A stretch of DNA of 64,000 bases from Mytilus trossulus (Eukaryota; Mollusca; Bivalvia; Mytilida; Mytilidae), in contig NC_086382.1 in the NCBI RefSeq assembly GCF_036588685.1, forward strand, positions 2,951,001-3,015,000. The letters run 5' to 3'. Position 1 is the first letter of the stretch; each line of letters opens with the position of its first letter. Below, piece by piece: positions 1 to 13,700 of this stretch. The notes below the pieces were generated by a model that was not told where the DNA came from, ran no database searches, and saw only the letters and a program-made list of their open reading frames with translations. The translations under genes and the position numbers were made by a program.

Positions 1-1500
1 AATGAAACTGAAGTAAAAACTAATTACAGAAAACTGATTACAGAAAACTAAACCCGAATACATAACGCCCAGATATACAAGATCGAAAGTGAAAAAAGTA
101 CAAAGTTGTACAGCACTGAAGATCAAAAGTTGAAAAGGTTTTGCTAAATACGGCATTGTAATATGCCCGGGATAAGAACACTATTATATAGAACGATTCA
201 TGCTATTGCAAACAGTAAATTTCAACAAATGAATGTGAAAGATATATTCATAATGAAACTAAAGTATTAACTTATTACAGAAAACTAAACCCGAATACAT
301 GATGCCAATTTCAATACAGCATAGACACATCGGAATCAGTCCAGGCGTTAACGCAATTAAAAAAATGACGTCACATACGATGGCGAAAAGGCAAACGTTA
401 TGCTACATTTGAACTTATAAAATTTAGAAACAGCATGACGTCACACATGAATCCTGGTACTTTTGATAACTATGAAAAACTATAATTTAAAAGTGAGCTA
501 GAATTAGGATTGCTTTAAGATTATATTAAAACTAAATACTGATAATTCATTAAAACAAAATGCATATTGTAATACTTATTAATAGCAATTAACTGTAATA
601 TATATATGTCCAGTTTGTTATGAATCCAACTTCAAACGTAATTAATCGTACAAAATTAAATATAATTTAATAAAACACAAACGAACTATAAAATAAAAAT
701 GGCCGTTTTCCTCACATTTCAAGAATAAATGGTGTGGGTTGAACTCCCGTTTTTATGGCAACGTAAGTTATAACTTTTAAATGACAATATTACTTGACAG
801 GACTACACACATAAATGGATGAACATATATGACAGAGAAACACACGAATAATAGCTAACAAAAGATACCAGGTTTAAAATTTAATACGCCGGACGTGGCT
901 TTCGTCCCCACAAGACTAACCAGTGACCTTCAGATGAAAAAAGTTAGAAATCCAAACCGAGTACAAAGTTGTAAAGCACTGAGATCCAAAAATTCGAAAT
1001 TTTTTTGAATAATACGGCTTGGGTTTTCTGCCTTGGATAAGAATATCCTATTATTAAAAAAAATCATACTTTTGCAAAACGCTTACTGTAAATAATACAT
1101 GAAGTTCCAAATGAGACCTTCTGAAATATTTTAAAATACTAAGAGTTCACTGGGTGTTGTTACAACCATATCTTTAAACATATGAATTAGGTTATCATTT
1201 ATAATAAACATTCTATTTTTGTACACATTTTCGTTCAAACCATTTGAAACTATTTGGTTTTTATAGCTTCTTGTTTGTGGTCTATATTTCTTTTGATTTT
1301 AATATTCTAGTGAATGTTAACTTTATATTTTAAACTTGAAACATCATCGTTCTATTTAAATAGTATGTTTTGAAATGAGACTTTACTACAAGTATATCTA
1401 ATGTATACATATTTTTTAAAAACATTTATATTTAAGTTATCTATTATCACAATTGTAAGACATGCTGTTTTTCATTCATTCTCTTCACATGTTTCATAGA
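1..1500. other. No gene seen; repeat fragments
   Basis: ATTACAGAAAACTAAACCCG occurs twice (about 35 and 270), showing a local duplication. Pieces of the 361-bp unit are at 90-190 and 860-1055. No exon with good splice sites was found for the IRG-like gene here. Confidence 0.5.
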
Positions 1501-1521
1501 TGTTCTTTTGATTTTAATAAA

Positions 1522-1740
1522 TCAGTATATTTCACGCAATGGAAGAATGTCATGATTCATAACATCCCATACCTTTTGGTGGAAGAGCTTGCAAAAGCTA
1601 CAAATATTCTTTCCACAGGTATTACACCAATTTACTGCTTTATTTTTGTCAATACACAGCTGACATTTCGTCGCATTGGTCAGATATCGATAGTTCTGCT
1701 TCAATAATCCACCATTCACTTTCATCAACGCTTTTCCAGA
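1522..1740 (-). CDS. IRG-like gene, C-terminal B-box exon
   Basis: Acceptor TTTTATGCTTTTAG, phase 0 entry, 72 codons to a TGA at 1524-1522. Zinc ligands: CxxC, nine residues, CxxC, four, CxxC, three, H, eight, H. A donor-like AAG|GTATGG at 1573/1572 would cut off the last His. Reading through completes the B-box with the same H-x8-H spacing as the plus-strand B-box gene, so I prefer the read-through end. No second B-box, RING or coiled coil is visible. Confidence 0.6.
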   Translation of the reverse strand, partial: SGKALMKVNGGLLKQNYRYLTNATKCQLCIDKNKAVNWCNTCGKNICSFCKLFHQKVWDVMNHDILPLREIY

Positions 1741-4700
1741 CTAAAAGCATAAAATATATTACCATTCTCAATTACATTAAATGCCATCTGCAATAATTTG
1801 AGTCCATAATGAAAGATATTAAAATCAATTATCGGATAAAAAAAATAACACAAATGCACACGTCACGCGTTTTTAATACATCCAGGAGAGCTAAAAAAAC
1901 GAAAGAATGGAAGGCAAATAAATAAATCACACCAACACGTGGCTTGCTTCTTGTTTTTTTTTGTACAGTCTTTCGACCCAATAATGTTAAATACATGTGA
2001 ACTAAAGGATATGCATGATCTTTTACTGCTGTACACAACATTGTGTATGCTCAATATGTATTTACTGCTGCAAAACAGACAGTGGTTATAGTTTCATTAA
2101 AATAATGATGTAGATCACAAATTGTAATAATTGAATCAAAAATACATGCAAAAGGGGAGGAAATTTATAAAAATGACCACATTATTGATATTCATGTCAA
2201 CACTGCAATGTTGACTACTGGGCTGGTGATACCCTCGGGGACGAAACGTCCACCAGCTGTGGCATCGACCCAGTGGTGTAAATAGTTATCAAAGGTACCA
2301 GGATTATAATTTTCGTCTACATAAGACTCATCACTGACGCTCAAATCAAAATATTTATAAAGCCGAACAAGTAAAAGTTGTAGAGCATTGATGATCCAAA
2401 ATTCCAAAAAGTTTTGCCAAATCCGGCTAAGGTTATCTATGCCTGGGATAAGATAATCCTTAGGTTTTCGAAAAAAAGTTTTGTAAACAGGAAATTTATA
2501 AAAATGACCACATTATTGATATTCATGTCAACACTGCAATGTTGACTACTCGGCTGGTCATACCCTTGGGAACTAAACGTCCAACAGCAGTGGCATCGAC
2601 CAAGTGGTGTAAATAGTTATAACTATCAAACAATATCAAACTAAGATATGGACTTCATGGTACAATTTTTATGATATCAGGGGCAAACACTTGTCAAATT
2701 CTTGTAATCAGCCCCAAAAAAACCCAGATATTATCATTTATTTGTATGTTATATTATTAATTATGAATGCAATAAATTACTAAAACCCATAACGTTAAAA
2801 AGCAGATTAATATTCGTCGAGGATATATAAGGGGTAATATAAAGCTGTTCATGATTATTTAAATATGTTGATATTACACCATGGTATTAAAACTAGAGGC
2901 TCTCAAGAGCCTGTATCGCTCACCTGTTATAACCTGAAAATTAAGAATTCATAAAAAAAAAAGAGATAAAATTTGGCTTCAAATTAACAACACTTGGCCA
3001 GAACCTCATAAGGAGAGGAACATTTATGCTATGTTTGGTTGCATTCAATTCAGTGGTTCTCTAAAAGAAGAAATGTGTATGTATTTCCCATAGGGTCCTA
3101 TGTTAAACTAAGTCCCCCCTATGGCGACCATCTAGGTAGTTGGATTGGCGCAAAGTAACAACACTTGGTCGGCATCTCATTAGGAACATTCATGCTATGT
3201 TTGGTTTCAATCCATTCAGTAAAAGAAAACATTTGTATGTATTTCCCTTATGGCCCTATGTAAAACTAAGTCCCCTGCTGGCGGCCAGATTGGATGATGG
3301 ATAAGCTACAAAGTACCAACACTTGGTCAGCACCACATAAGAAACATTCATGCTATGTTTGGTTTCATTCCATGCATTGGTTCTCTAGAAGAAGACATTT
3401 ATATGCATTTCCCTTAGGGTCCTTTGTTAAAATAAGTCCCCCGCTGGCGGCCATCTTGGATGATGTATCGGCTACAAAGTCACGACACTTGGTCAGCACC
3501 TCATAAGGAACATTCATGCTATGTTTGGTTTCATTCCATTCAGTGGTTCTCTAGAAGAAGTCATTTGTATGCATTTCCCATATGGTCCTATGTTAAACTA
3601 AGTCCCCCGCTGGCAGCCATCTTTGATGATGGATCGGCTACAAAGTAACAACACTTAGTCAGCACCTTATAAGGAACATTCATGCCATGTTTGGTTCCAT
3701 TCCATTCAGTGGTTCTCTAGAAGAAGTCATTTGTATGCATTTCCCATATGGTCCTATGTTAAACTAAGTCCCCCGCTGGCGGCCATCTTGGATGATGGAT
3801 CGGCTACAAAGTAACAACACTTGGTCAGCACTTCATAAGTAAAATTCATGCCATGTTTGGTTTCATTCCATTCAGTAGTTCTCTAGAAAAAGTCATGTGT
3901 ATGCATTTCCCATAGGGTCCTATGTTAAACTAAGTCCCCCGCTGGCGGCCATCTTGGATGATGGATCGGCTACAAAGTAACAACACTTGGTCAGCACACA
4001 ATAAGGAACATTCATGCCATGTTTGGTTCCATTCCATTCAGTGGTTCTCTAGGAGAAGTTCAAAATGTAAATCGTTAACGACGACGACGACGACGACGGA
4101 CGACGACGGACGACGACGGACGATGGACGCCAAGTGGTGAGAAAAGCTCAGTTGGCCCTTCGGGCCAGGTGAGCTATAAAGGATTTAAAATAAATACCTA
4201 AAACAAGTTTTTATTATATCATGATTTAATCTATTCCAGTGATTACATAGGGGCTTGTTTTTTTCCTTGCCCAGAGCGGATGCTCCCTTCACTTGATGTA
4301 ACGATTCCATGAATAGAAGGATATATAATAGATATAAGAAGATGTGGTATGAGTGCCAATGAGACAACTCTCCATCCAAATAACAATTCATAAAAGTAAA
4401 CCATTATAGGTCAAGGTACGGCCTTCTACAATGAGCCTTGACTCACACCGAGCAGCAAGCTATAAAGAGCCCCAAAATTTAAAAAAAAAACATAAATCAT
4501 TTCGAAAAAAAATCTCTCTCAATTAGACGGAATTTCCTCTTAAATATTTGTAAAACTGAACTTTATGTCTGAAAAAATAATGAATTATATTTCTATTGCA
4601 AAATAATAATCGATAGAAAAGGCAGCGATAATACCTTTATCTATACTTTACCTGTGTATTTCTTTGCATTACCAAAATTTCTACCGTTGATATAATGGAA

Positions 4701-7700
4701 TATCGGGGACTGTTAAACCTGCCCACTTCATCACAATCTGTCATTATTGATTCGACGCGTTCCTTTGGTGTTCCAGATCTGTAAGAGACTGTTTTCATAT
4801 TTTGGTCCATTTTCTTAAACTTGATTTCATTTATTCCGTCTCTCTTGGTTCGTACGCACATGAACCAATCTATAAAAAATAATGACACTAAAAGGAATTC
4901 TATATCATGTAGATGTTTCGATTACATAGATAAGACGATGTGGTTTAAGTGACAATGATACCACTATTCATCTAAGTCACAATGTATAACTAGTGGCTTG
5001 TAAAGACCAAGCGTCGCTCACCTTGGTCCATGTGCATATTTAACAAAGGTTAGTCTCCAACTTTGGTGACGTGAATATAATTTGTATCCTCTGTTTTGTT
5101 GATCTTGTAAAACTGATCATCCAGTCGATTTCGTTTTTCTCTATCTTTTTAAGTTTTTCTTCAAAACACAAGAGGGATATAAATGATACTCATTTAAAGG
5201 CAAATACTTTTTTTATAGAGTGACAGTGTACTGACTATATTTGCAGAATTTAACTTGTAAGTAGATCCCGCTTGCTGATAATTATTTTGATATAAAGTGT
5301 CCATTTATCTTCTTAATTAAGACAAATCGTGGAAAATTCATCATTAAAGGACAATGCTCTAATAAACAGGATCATTTTGGCTTATTTCAGTCTCTATCTA
5401 TCTATTATCATTGTAAAAATATAAAATAAAGACGAAAACAATAATTAAAATATTCATCAAAGGGCAATTACTATAAAAAGTAGTCGAATTTTACCATCAG
5501 ACTTATTTGTAGAACTTGAGTTGCTGATAATTTTTCACTTAAAAAATAATAGGCAACATGAAAAAACGGCGAATCTTCATCAGAGCAATTACTACTATAA
5601 GAAATTGTCTGACAATTTTGATGTAAACAAACAATTCTTTGTCTGACTTTGTCTATTTATAACGGATTTCAAAATAATAAAGAAAACTTGCGTTTTATCC
5701 CTATGTTCTATTTAGTCATGCCGTGTCTTGGTTGGTTGGCGGGGTCATTGGAAACTATATAACCTAGTCAAAATTGTGGCCTAGTTTGGAAAGATTTAGT
5801 TTAGTGGTTCAAAGTAGAAGAGTATTGCAAAAGTTAACTATGACGACGACGATGGAAGACGACCACGAATAAAGACAATGGTGACGGACAACGGACGACA
5901 GAAACGGACGACGGACGCTCAGTGACGAGAAAAGCTCACTTTGCACTTCGAGCAAGGTGAACTAAAAAGTTTACAATTATAGGTCAAAGTACGACCTTAA
6001 ACAGCTCATTTTGCAAAGATATCATTACGAAAATATTGACCAGCAGATAATGTCAGTTTCAGATCATTTTTGTTTGAATCATAGCGATCCTTTACAAAGT
6101 AGGATTTATCACTCCCTTACACGAGATACTTGTATCTACGTTGACCATTCTTTTTTATGAAACAAAGCAATACCAACTCTTTCAATTTGTCTTTTAGTTT
6201 GGAATGTAGAATACTTGTGTAAGTGTAAAGTGTAGAAAATTAAAATGTTTTCATACTTTTACAATATAAAAGATCTTTGGAATATTTTAGTCTCTACATC
6301 TTATTCACGCGAACTCTAAAATAGGCAGTTTCACATTAACTGTGAAGCCCGTCGGTGATTGCTAATAAATTAGATGTTAATACTTTAGAAAGAGGGTTCG
6401 TTGAGCACTTGGAAGACCCTGCAATATACCGTTGTTTGTAAGGACACTTATGTAGTTTAGGTATCCAATACAGTGATGGACGATCCAGTTCTTCGTCTTT
6501 GGTTGAAATTCCAAAGGAACATAGAACAGACCTATGATTATCCAGGATTTCTTACATTTTGTTACAGCAAATTTTAATAACACAAAGAATCCGTATTTTC
6601 ATGCCAGTACCGAAGTACTGGCTACTGGGCTGGTGATACCCTCGGGGACTAACAGTCCACCAGCAGAGGGATCGACCCATTTGTAGTAATAACATTAACG
6701 GTACCAATTTCCTGCACCAGATGCGCAGTGATGCTCGTGGCCAATATAATTGAAATCCAAAGCTTATATAAAAGATGAAGTGTCGTGAGGGTATATGTTG
6801 AGTTTCCAAGTGAATTGTTAATACCAAATTCGTTTACCAAGCAGTTAATATACCCGGAATGAGTTTTACACACAAAAACGATGTTTTTTGGGGCTTTATC
6901 TGCGGGGATAACAACACATTTTTCATGTAAGTGAGTATGTACATAATGCATACTTCTTAAATATTGACAAATGAACTTAAAAAACTTATCTACTTTAAGC
7001 TTTAGTTTTCTATGTTGTGTTTTGTGTACAATTGTTTGTCTAATGGTCTTTTCGTTTTTAGCAATGGTGTTATCTGTACATTGGTGACATATGAGTTTTA
7101 ATTTCCCTCTGGTATCTTTCGCTGTCGTTCGTAATTTTTAGGTAAAGTTAACGAAAAGGTTACGGGGTTATCATTTCATTCCCCTAACATCTGACAGTAA
7201 TGTAACAGCACAAACAGTAAAAAGAATAACGTTAAATCGACAGCACGATAACCTTGCAAAAGAAAAACTTACCACAAAAGAACACTTGCAAAGCTAGCAA
7301 GTAAAGGCAACCGAAATTCAAATTCATAACTCTATTTAAAAAGACATATCAAGGTAACAAACAAAGAATGATTGAGTCGCATGATCTATAAATATGAGCG
7401 ATACTATAAAATATCAATTTAAATGGCTTAACTCATTCAAAAGATATTTTAACAAGAGGGAACATACACTGAAGGAATACATTTGATATAAGATACAATG
7501 TAAATGTTAACCTGGCTTTATAACTAGCTAAACTCTCACTTTTTTGACAGTCGCATCAAATTCAATTATATTTGCAATGATGTGTGAACTAAACAAACAG
7601 ACATAATTGTCAAAAATAGGGTACTGCGGTCAACATGGTATTATTACCTTAATCACTCTAAATACAAACAAATATCCAACAATGAAGCACAAAAAGGAAT

Positions 7701-10700
7701 ATTGACAAAGCATATTATCAAAAATCAAAGACAAAAATATAAAACAATACAAGTACAGAGCCACGTCATCTGTATCAAAGAAACACAAAAAGACATACAG
7801 ACAAAGTAAATCAGCAAAAATAAAACACACAAGAATACAAAAAGAATATTAATAAAAATGACGGGATGTACATGTACAGAGCCCCGTCGTATGTATCAAA
7901 GAAAAATAAATAGGCATATAGACGAAGCACACCAGTAAATATGAAGCACAAGAAGACAAAAAAAAATCGTAGAACAATAACACAATGACGGGATTCTAGT
8001 TTGAAGTCATCCATCTGTGTTAATATCTAGGAAAAGATAGTATCCTAAGTCTTATTTGAATAGAATATATAAGAAAATTGAACTAAAAGGAGGACAGCAG
8101 CTCGTTAATATATTTGTTTAGAAACTTCTTTTCAAATCATTTCAAGATAGAATATCTTCATTTATAAGATAATATAAAAAGATCTTCATATTTTTTTTGA
8201 TAAAAACTAAGACTTAAATATAACTTTTAAACTATCAATAAAATACAGCATATATCAACACAGTTGTATATTGCAAAACAAAACATCCAAATACAAGGAA
8301 AATCAAATATATCTATTTCTTGCAACTTACCTTTTTGTGCAATTCGCTGCTTAAGATTCCAAATATTTGCACCAGGAACAGTGAAGAGCAAACTTTGAAA
8401 AAAGTCGTCACACTTCATATCCACAATTCTTTCTTGTTCTGACATAGGCTCCTCAGTTCTTAGGTATGGAATGGGTACATTTTTGTTAGGAAACACATCC
8501 TGATTCTGACTCAAAATATAGTCTATGGACTTTTTGTGATTTAAAGTCTGCCTCTTGGTGTCTGAAATGTTAAACAAATGTTTCAATAATAAGATTAACA
8601 CATTTTGATTTTCATCCTTTTTTGTGGTTTTCATTTGTATATCAGCCAAGTAAAACTTTAAATGTCACACATTGAAATATGTTTTTATAATTTTCTCCGT
8701 AGTGAATTTTCATGCTGAGTATATGACGTCGATGGGAACAATACAAAAAAAAACCTCATATCCTTAGGAATGATAATGAATTGAAAAGTCAAAATTGGAA
8801 TAGCTTGCTTAATCAATAACGACCAAACGAAAATTCAAATAGCTGAATAACGAAAACGAATAGTCTTTCTTATACACACAGCCATGAAAACACACATTGG
8901 AATGAAAAATACATGCCTAAAAGGTAGAACAGTCAAATGATTAAATAATATTGAAAGACGAAGGAAATACTTTAATATCTTTAAAATTGTTTAGATTCTG
9001 ATTGGCAATAAATTTAAAGCTCAGCTTTAATTGTTACCAAAACTGATATTGATTATTTAAAAAGAGTTTTCTCCGAGCACATAGAACTCTCCAACAATTT
9101 TTGGTGTTTGCACGGACATTTATTTATTTTAGGTATCCAATAAATAAGGGAGGATCCAAAGGATGTGACATATTGACAATACATTTAAAGAAATATCGGG
9201 AAAACGTCGAATAAAAGGTCAATGTATGGTCTTTAACGACAGATAGGGTACCGTGCAGTTAAATATTGGGTGTGAGTTAGTAGAAAAACGAGTTGGTAAA
9301 TATTGAGTACGAGTTTGCAAAGGTTTGCGAGTTGACACACTATTTCATTCTAGATTTGTAAAACTTCTAGACCTGTCAGACTTCTTGATTTGTAACATGT
9401 TGATTTGTAACTTGTAATTTTTCTTTAGAAATGGAACTGCTCATTGGGGGGCAACGGTAACAATTACACAGACACATCTCACAAAACGTGACTAAAACTA
9501 AGTTAGAAATGTAGAAATTTATGTAACGAACGAAGAAAATACGTTAACAAATTCAGAAATTTTGTGTATACACATTAAAAATTACATTTCACAAATCAAA
9601 AAATGTAGAAGTTCATGTAACGGAAGGAAACAATACATGCTACAACTAAGAAATTACGTTTTACAAATTTAGAAATTGCAAGTTACGAATTAAGAAATTG
9701 TCGCAGTAAAAATCAAACCAAGGAGTGGTATATTGAGGTGTACAATGTTTATAAAGTGACTTCATGATAAGTATTATCATTATTACAACTTAGAAAAAAA
9801 AACCAGCTGATTTCTAAACAGAAACACATTTACAATAGGAACAAAAAAAAGTTATCATAAGTCTAAAAAAAAATATTACCATCCTCAAATGTATAAATAT
9901 TTCCAATTCTAAATTCCCTAATGTCTTGTTAAGCAACATATGTTCCGCCTCTTATAGGATTGCAATAACAAAAAACAAAGTTCTTGTCATACACTACATT
10001 AACATAAAAGAACGATACCAAAAGGTCATCCAAACTCATATGTAGAAAATAAACTGACAAAGCTATGACTACAATAGATAAAAAAAAAAAAAACCTAACA
10101 GACACGCCCACTAACTAACACGACCATTTTTATTTTTGTCTATCTGATGAGCTAAATCAACTGATTTTCATAGTTCGTTTCTTATGTTGTACTGTTATGC
10201 CACTGTCCCAGGTTAGGAGGAGGGTTTGGATCCCGCTATCATGTTTAACCCCGCCACATTATTATGAATGTGCCTGTCCCAAGTCAGGAGCCTGTAATTC
10301 AGTGGTTGTCGTTTGTATATGTGTTACATATTTGTTTTTCGTTCATTTCTTTACATAAATAAGGCCGTTAGTTTTCTCGTTTGAATTGTTTTACATTGTC
10401 TTATCGGGGCCTTTTATAGCTGACTGTGCGGTTTGGGCTTTGCTTTGTTGAAGGCCGTATGGTGACCTATAGTTGTTAATGTTTGTGTCATTTTGGTCTT
10501 CTGTAGATAGTTGTCTCATTGGCAATCATACCACATCTTCTTTTTATATATATATTAGTTTGATTTTTTTTCAAGTGACAAGCACTGTGCACACATCCAC
10601 GAACCGAAGCGTCATTAGTTAAATGAAAGATTCGTGTGAATCACAGTTTACATTCATATTTGTAACAGATAACTTACATTCTTTTTCTTGACAATGTGGG

Positions 10701-13700
10701 TCTGCAAAACAAATTGATTTCCCCACTCTTACTGGGCTGAAAATAAACATATTCTAGATTTCGAATTATATCTCATGAATAAAACATATAGCTAGAAACA
10801 ATTACAAACTACAGAAAAACTCAGAATTCAAGTTCCAAAAACAGCACAAGTTATTGATAAGCTTTCATTGGAATAGTATTGTCCATAGAAACCAATGCTT
10901 TACAAAATTGAAAACGATCTATTTACATAAAATCTACATGCCAGGGCTAAAGAAACCGCCAAAGAAATGGCAACAATATATGACGTCCGGATCGATAAGA
11001 TTAATTTTGTTTGTATCTATCTCATGCTTGTGAATACTAAAATCTAGGTGGACTGAATATACCCGTATATATGAATAAAATATCTTATGAAGAGTTAACT
11101 TAAATTGCCGCCTTCTTGTTCTAAACAAATATTTTGATCAGATTGTTTTCAATATGAACATACGGATATGATTATGCTTACCTTGGAGACAACTGTTTAC
11201 CAAGGCCATTAATATTGACTACTGTTGGGTAATTTTTTCGATTTAAACGATTCCTAATATAGCTCGCTTGTCATGTTTTGAAATTTTGGTCAGATTTTCG
11301 GAATTCTCTGATTTCATCCATTTAAATGCCTAAACAAATTTAGGTGACCCCCATTTTTATTTTATAATTCTTTTATATGTATGATAATAAACTGTCTGTT
11401 TAAGTCTTATAAAATGTTATGTCTTTTAATAGTTTTTAAGCTATGAAAAGGCAAGAGTGAACATGTTCCCGCCAAAATGTCAATGGCTAATATCTCGAAA
11501 CAAGCACGGTGACCTATATATTGTTTTTTGTTCTTTTGATTTCTTTATCAATCCTCTATCAATATATGCTAGTGTTTTGAAAAATTAATTATTTTGAAAC
11601 TGAGAAGCTAACTCCCTTGAAGACTCCAGTATTACTAAATTTGAAATAATTCAAAATAATTTAATTATGGATGTAAGGCTGATGCATTTTGTCTATAAGC
11701 TCAAGGCATACTTTTTTCATGTGACTGTGACATAATCAACGTTTTTGTCATATTTGACTCCGGATAAAAACGGAATTTGGAATTAAATTATAAGACCGAA
11801 CAAAACTAATTTCATGTTGGACGGGCCCGCCTACATACTTTTTTTCAAAATCCTGGATGAAAATATTTGTTTTCTGCGCATGTTTTTTTTTGGTTAACAT
11901 TGTAAAAAAATATAAATCATTTGCAAGAATGTTTGAGTCAACGTCAAATCGCGACCCTTTAATCTGTTTCGAGTATCAACACATATTTCATATCATAAAC
12001 ACCAAGAAGGATTCATTACAAAAATCTTGTCGATTTTCGTTGTTAGAATAAAGGACATGGAAGGAGATGTGTTGCTTTCAACTGCAATACTGCCCGTGGA
12101 AGTTTTATCGATCTCTTATTATTTAAAGCATCTGTTATTCAGACTAACAGTATTTGTCGTTTTTTGGTGTGATCCATATTCATAGGTGTTTGTTTATCGT
12201 TTTGTTATATATATTTGGAATATAATTGTTTACTTAAAACAGGTTGGGGTACCCCACCATGTTAATAAGTTTAAACGAGGATAATATTGTAAAAAAAGCA
12301 CTTCTTAGTCCAAAACTTTTATTTTATATTCCTGGACGTATATCTTCTTTATTATTAGTATACGTTTATCCCTTTTTTTAAAGTTTCAAATATAGCGAAG
12401 GTTAAAAAGTAAGTTTTTCTGTTTTTCCTCTCTACAATAGCAATATTAACCCTTATCTGAGGGACAGTCTAACATTTAAGTGATATCCCTTATTTTGGGG
12501 ATAAGGGTGTTGTTCTCAACCTGTTAAATAAATTGTTACTTTGGTGGTTGAGTGTTATCTCATTAAGTCATTGCCATTGGCAACACCAGCACTCATATCA
12601 CATTTTATTGATATTAAAATTTCTTTTTGAAAAGTACGTTTACTGAATTTACCATAGAGGATAAGTTTGAACTGAGCACGATTGAATCATTTGTTATTCA
12701 ATCTTTTCAAATACTGTTAAGATTAAAACAACCAATTTAGATCAAAATTCAATAACCAGTAACATACTTATGTTTTATCTCATGAAAATGTTTACATACC
12801 CATAAATGGCAATACGTATCACGTTCTCTGTAAATAAACATAAAACCAAAAATGAATCATTAACACTTATGGCAATTTATTTTGATCGGACATTCGTTGT
12901 ATAAAGAGTCTCACAAAATCTTCACTTAAAAAGGATGAGGTCTGAAAATTATTTTTTATTTTGCTACCTGATCATGTGCTTCGACAGTGTGTTTTTTTCA
13001 TGAAATTTTAAAGATATGCTTACAAAGGAAACCTAATGGTTTTTAACATAGAGATTTTAATAACATGAACTGACTGATACATTCTTAGCTCTTTTTTTAT
13101 GAAGGAACAAAAGAAAATGTATACATACCGCTCGTTTGCATCGCAAGTTTTACGAAATCCCTGTCACTCTGAAAATCAAAACAAATGACACATTAAAACT
13201 TGGTGGGGTTCGTGTTGCTTAGTCTTTGGTTTTCTATATGGTGTACTATTATTTGTCTGTTTGTCTTTTTATTTTTTAGTATGGTGTTGTAAGTTTATTT
13301 CCGATCTATGAGTTTGACTGTCCCTCTGGTATCTTTCGTCCCTCTATTATGCCAATTAAATTTGATCGGACCATTGTTGTATAAAGAGTCTAAATCTTAC
13401 TAAATCGTCACTTAGAGGATGGGGAGGGATCTGTTAATCCTTTACATTATTTTAACTAACGATGTGCCTCGACAGTGGTATTTTTTTCACTTTGTGAATT
13501 AAGATCGCATATTTGCAGAAAATCTGTTCACTTTCTAAGACTTTGTATCGGAAAGAGCTTGAAAAATAGTTTAGACTTCAAATCGTTTGAGAGAAAAGGC
13601 GAATGGTTATTATAACCTGTAATTAAAGAACCTGACTTCAGAACTGTTTATCAATTGCAACTGATTATAGTTTGTAAGGTTTAGCCTAGCAATTTCATTA

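Larger units (their letters stand above)
2892..4175 (-). mobile_element. Family 1 Helentron-like element with internal 166-bp array
   Basis: The minus-strand 5' end is AGCTCACCTGGCCCGAAGGG followed by CCAACTGAGCT (hairpin), then a GTC-rich tract. The 3' end is CAGGTGAGCGATACAGGCTC then TTGAGAGCCTCTAGTT. The short inverted repeat GCTCACCT/AGGTGAGC, with an extra hairpin only at the 3' end, is the asymmetric arrangement described for Helentrons. The body has been amplified into seven about 166-bp units. Confidence 0.6.

Noticed and set aside
1573-1740. B-box exon ending at the AAG|GTATGG donor
   Set aside because: Would remove the last zinc-binding His; reading through restores the spacing seen in the other B-box gene.
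3294-4140. Several 60-70 codon frames with similar peptides (WSAPHKEHSC...)
   Set aside because: They repeat with the 166-bp array; no splice or start context.
7630-8014. Hydrophobic minus-strand frames (membrane-protein look)
   Set aside because: Fall in an about 120-bp tandem A-rich repeat whose complement gives Phe/Leu/Val-rich peptides.
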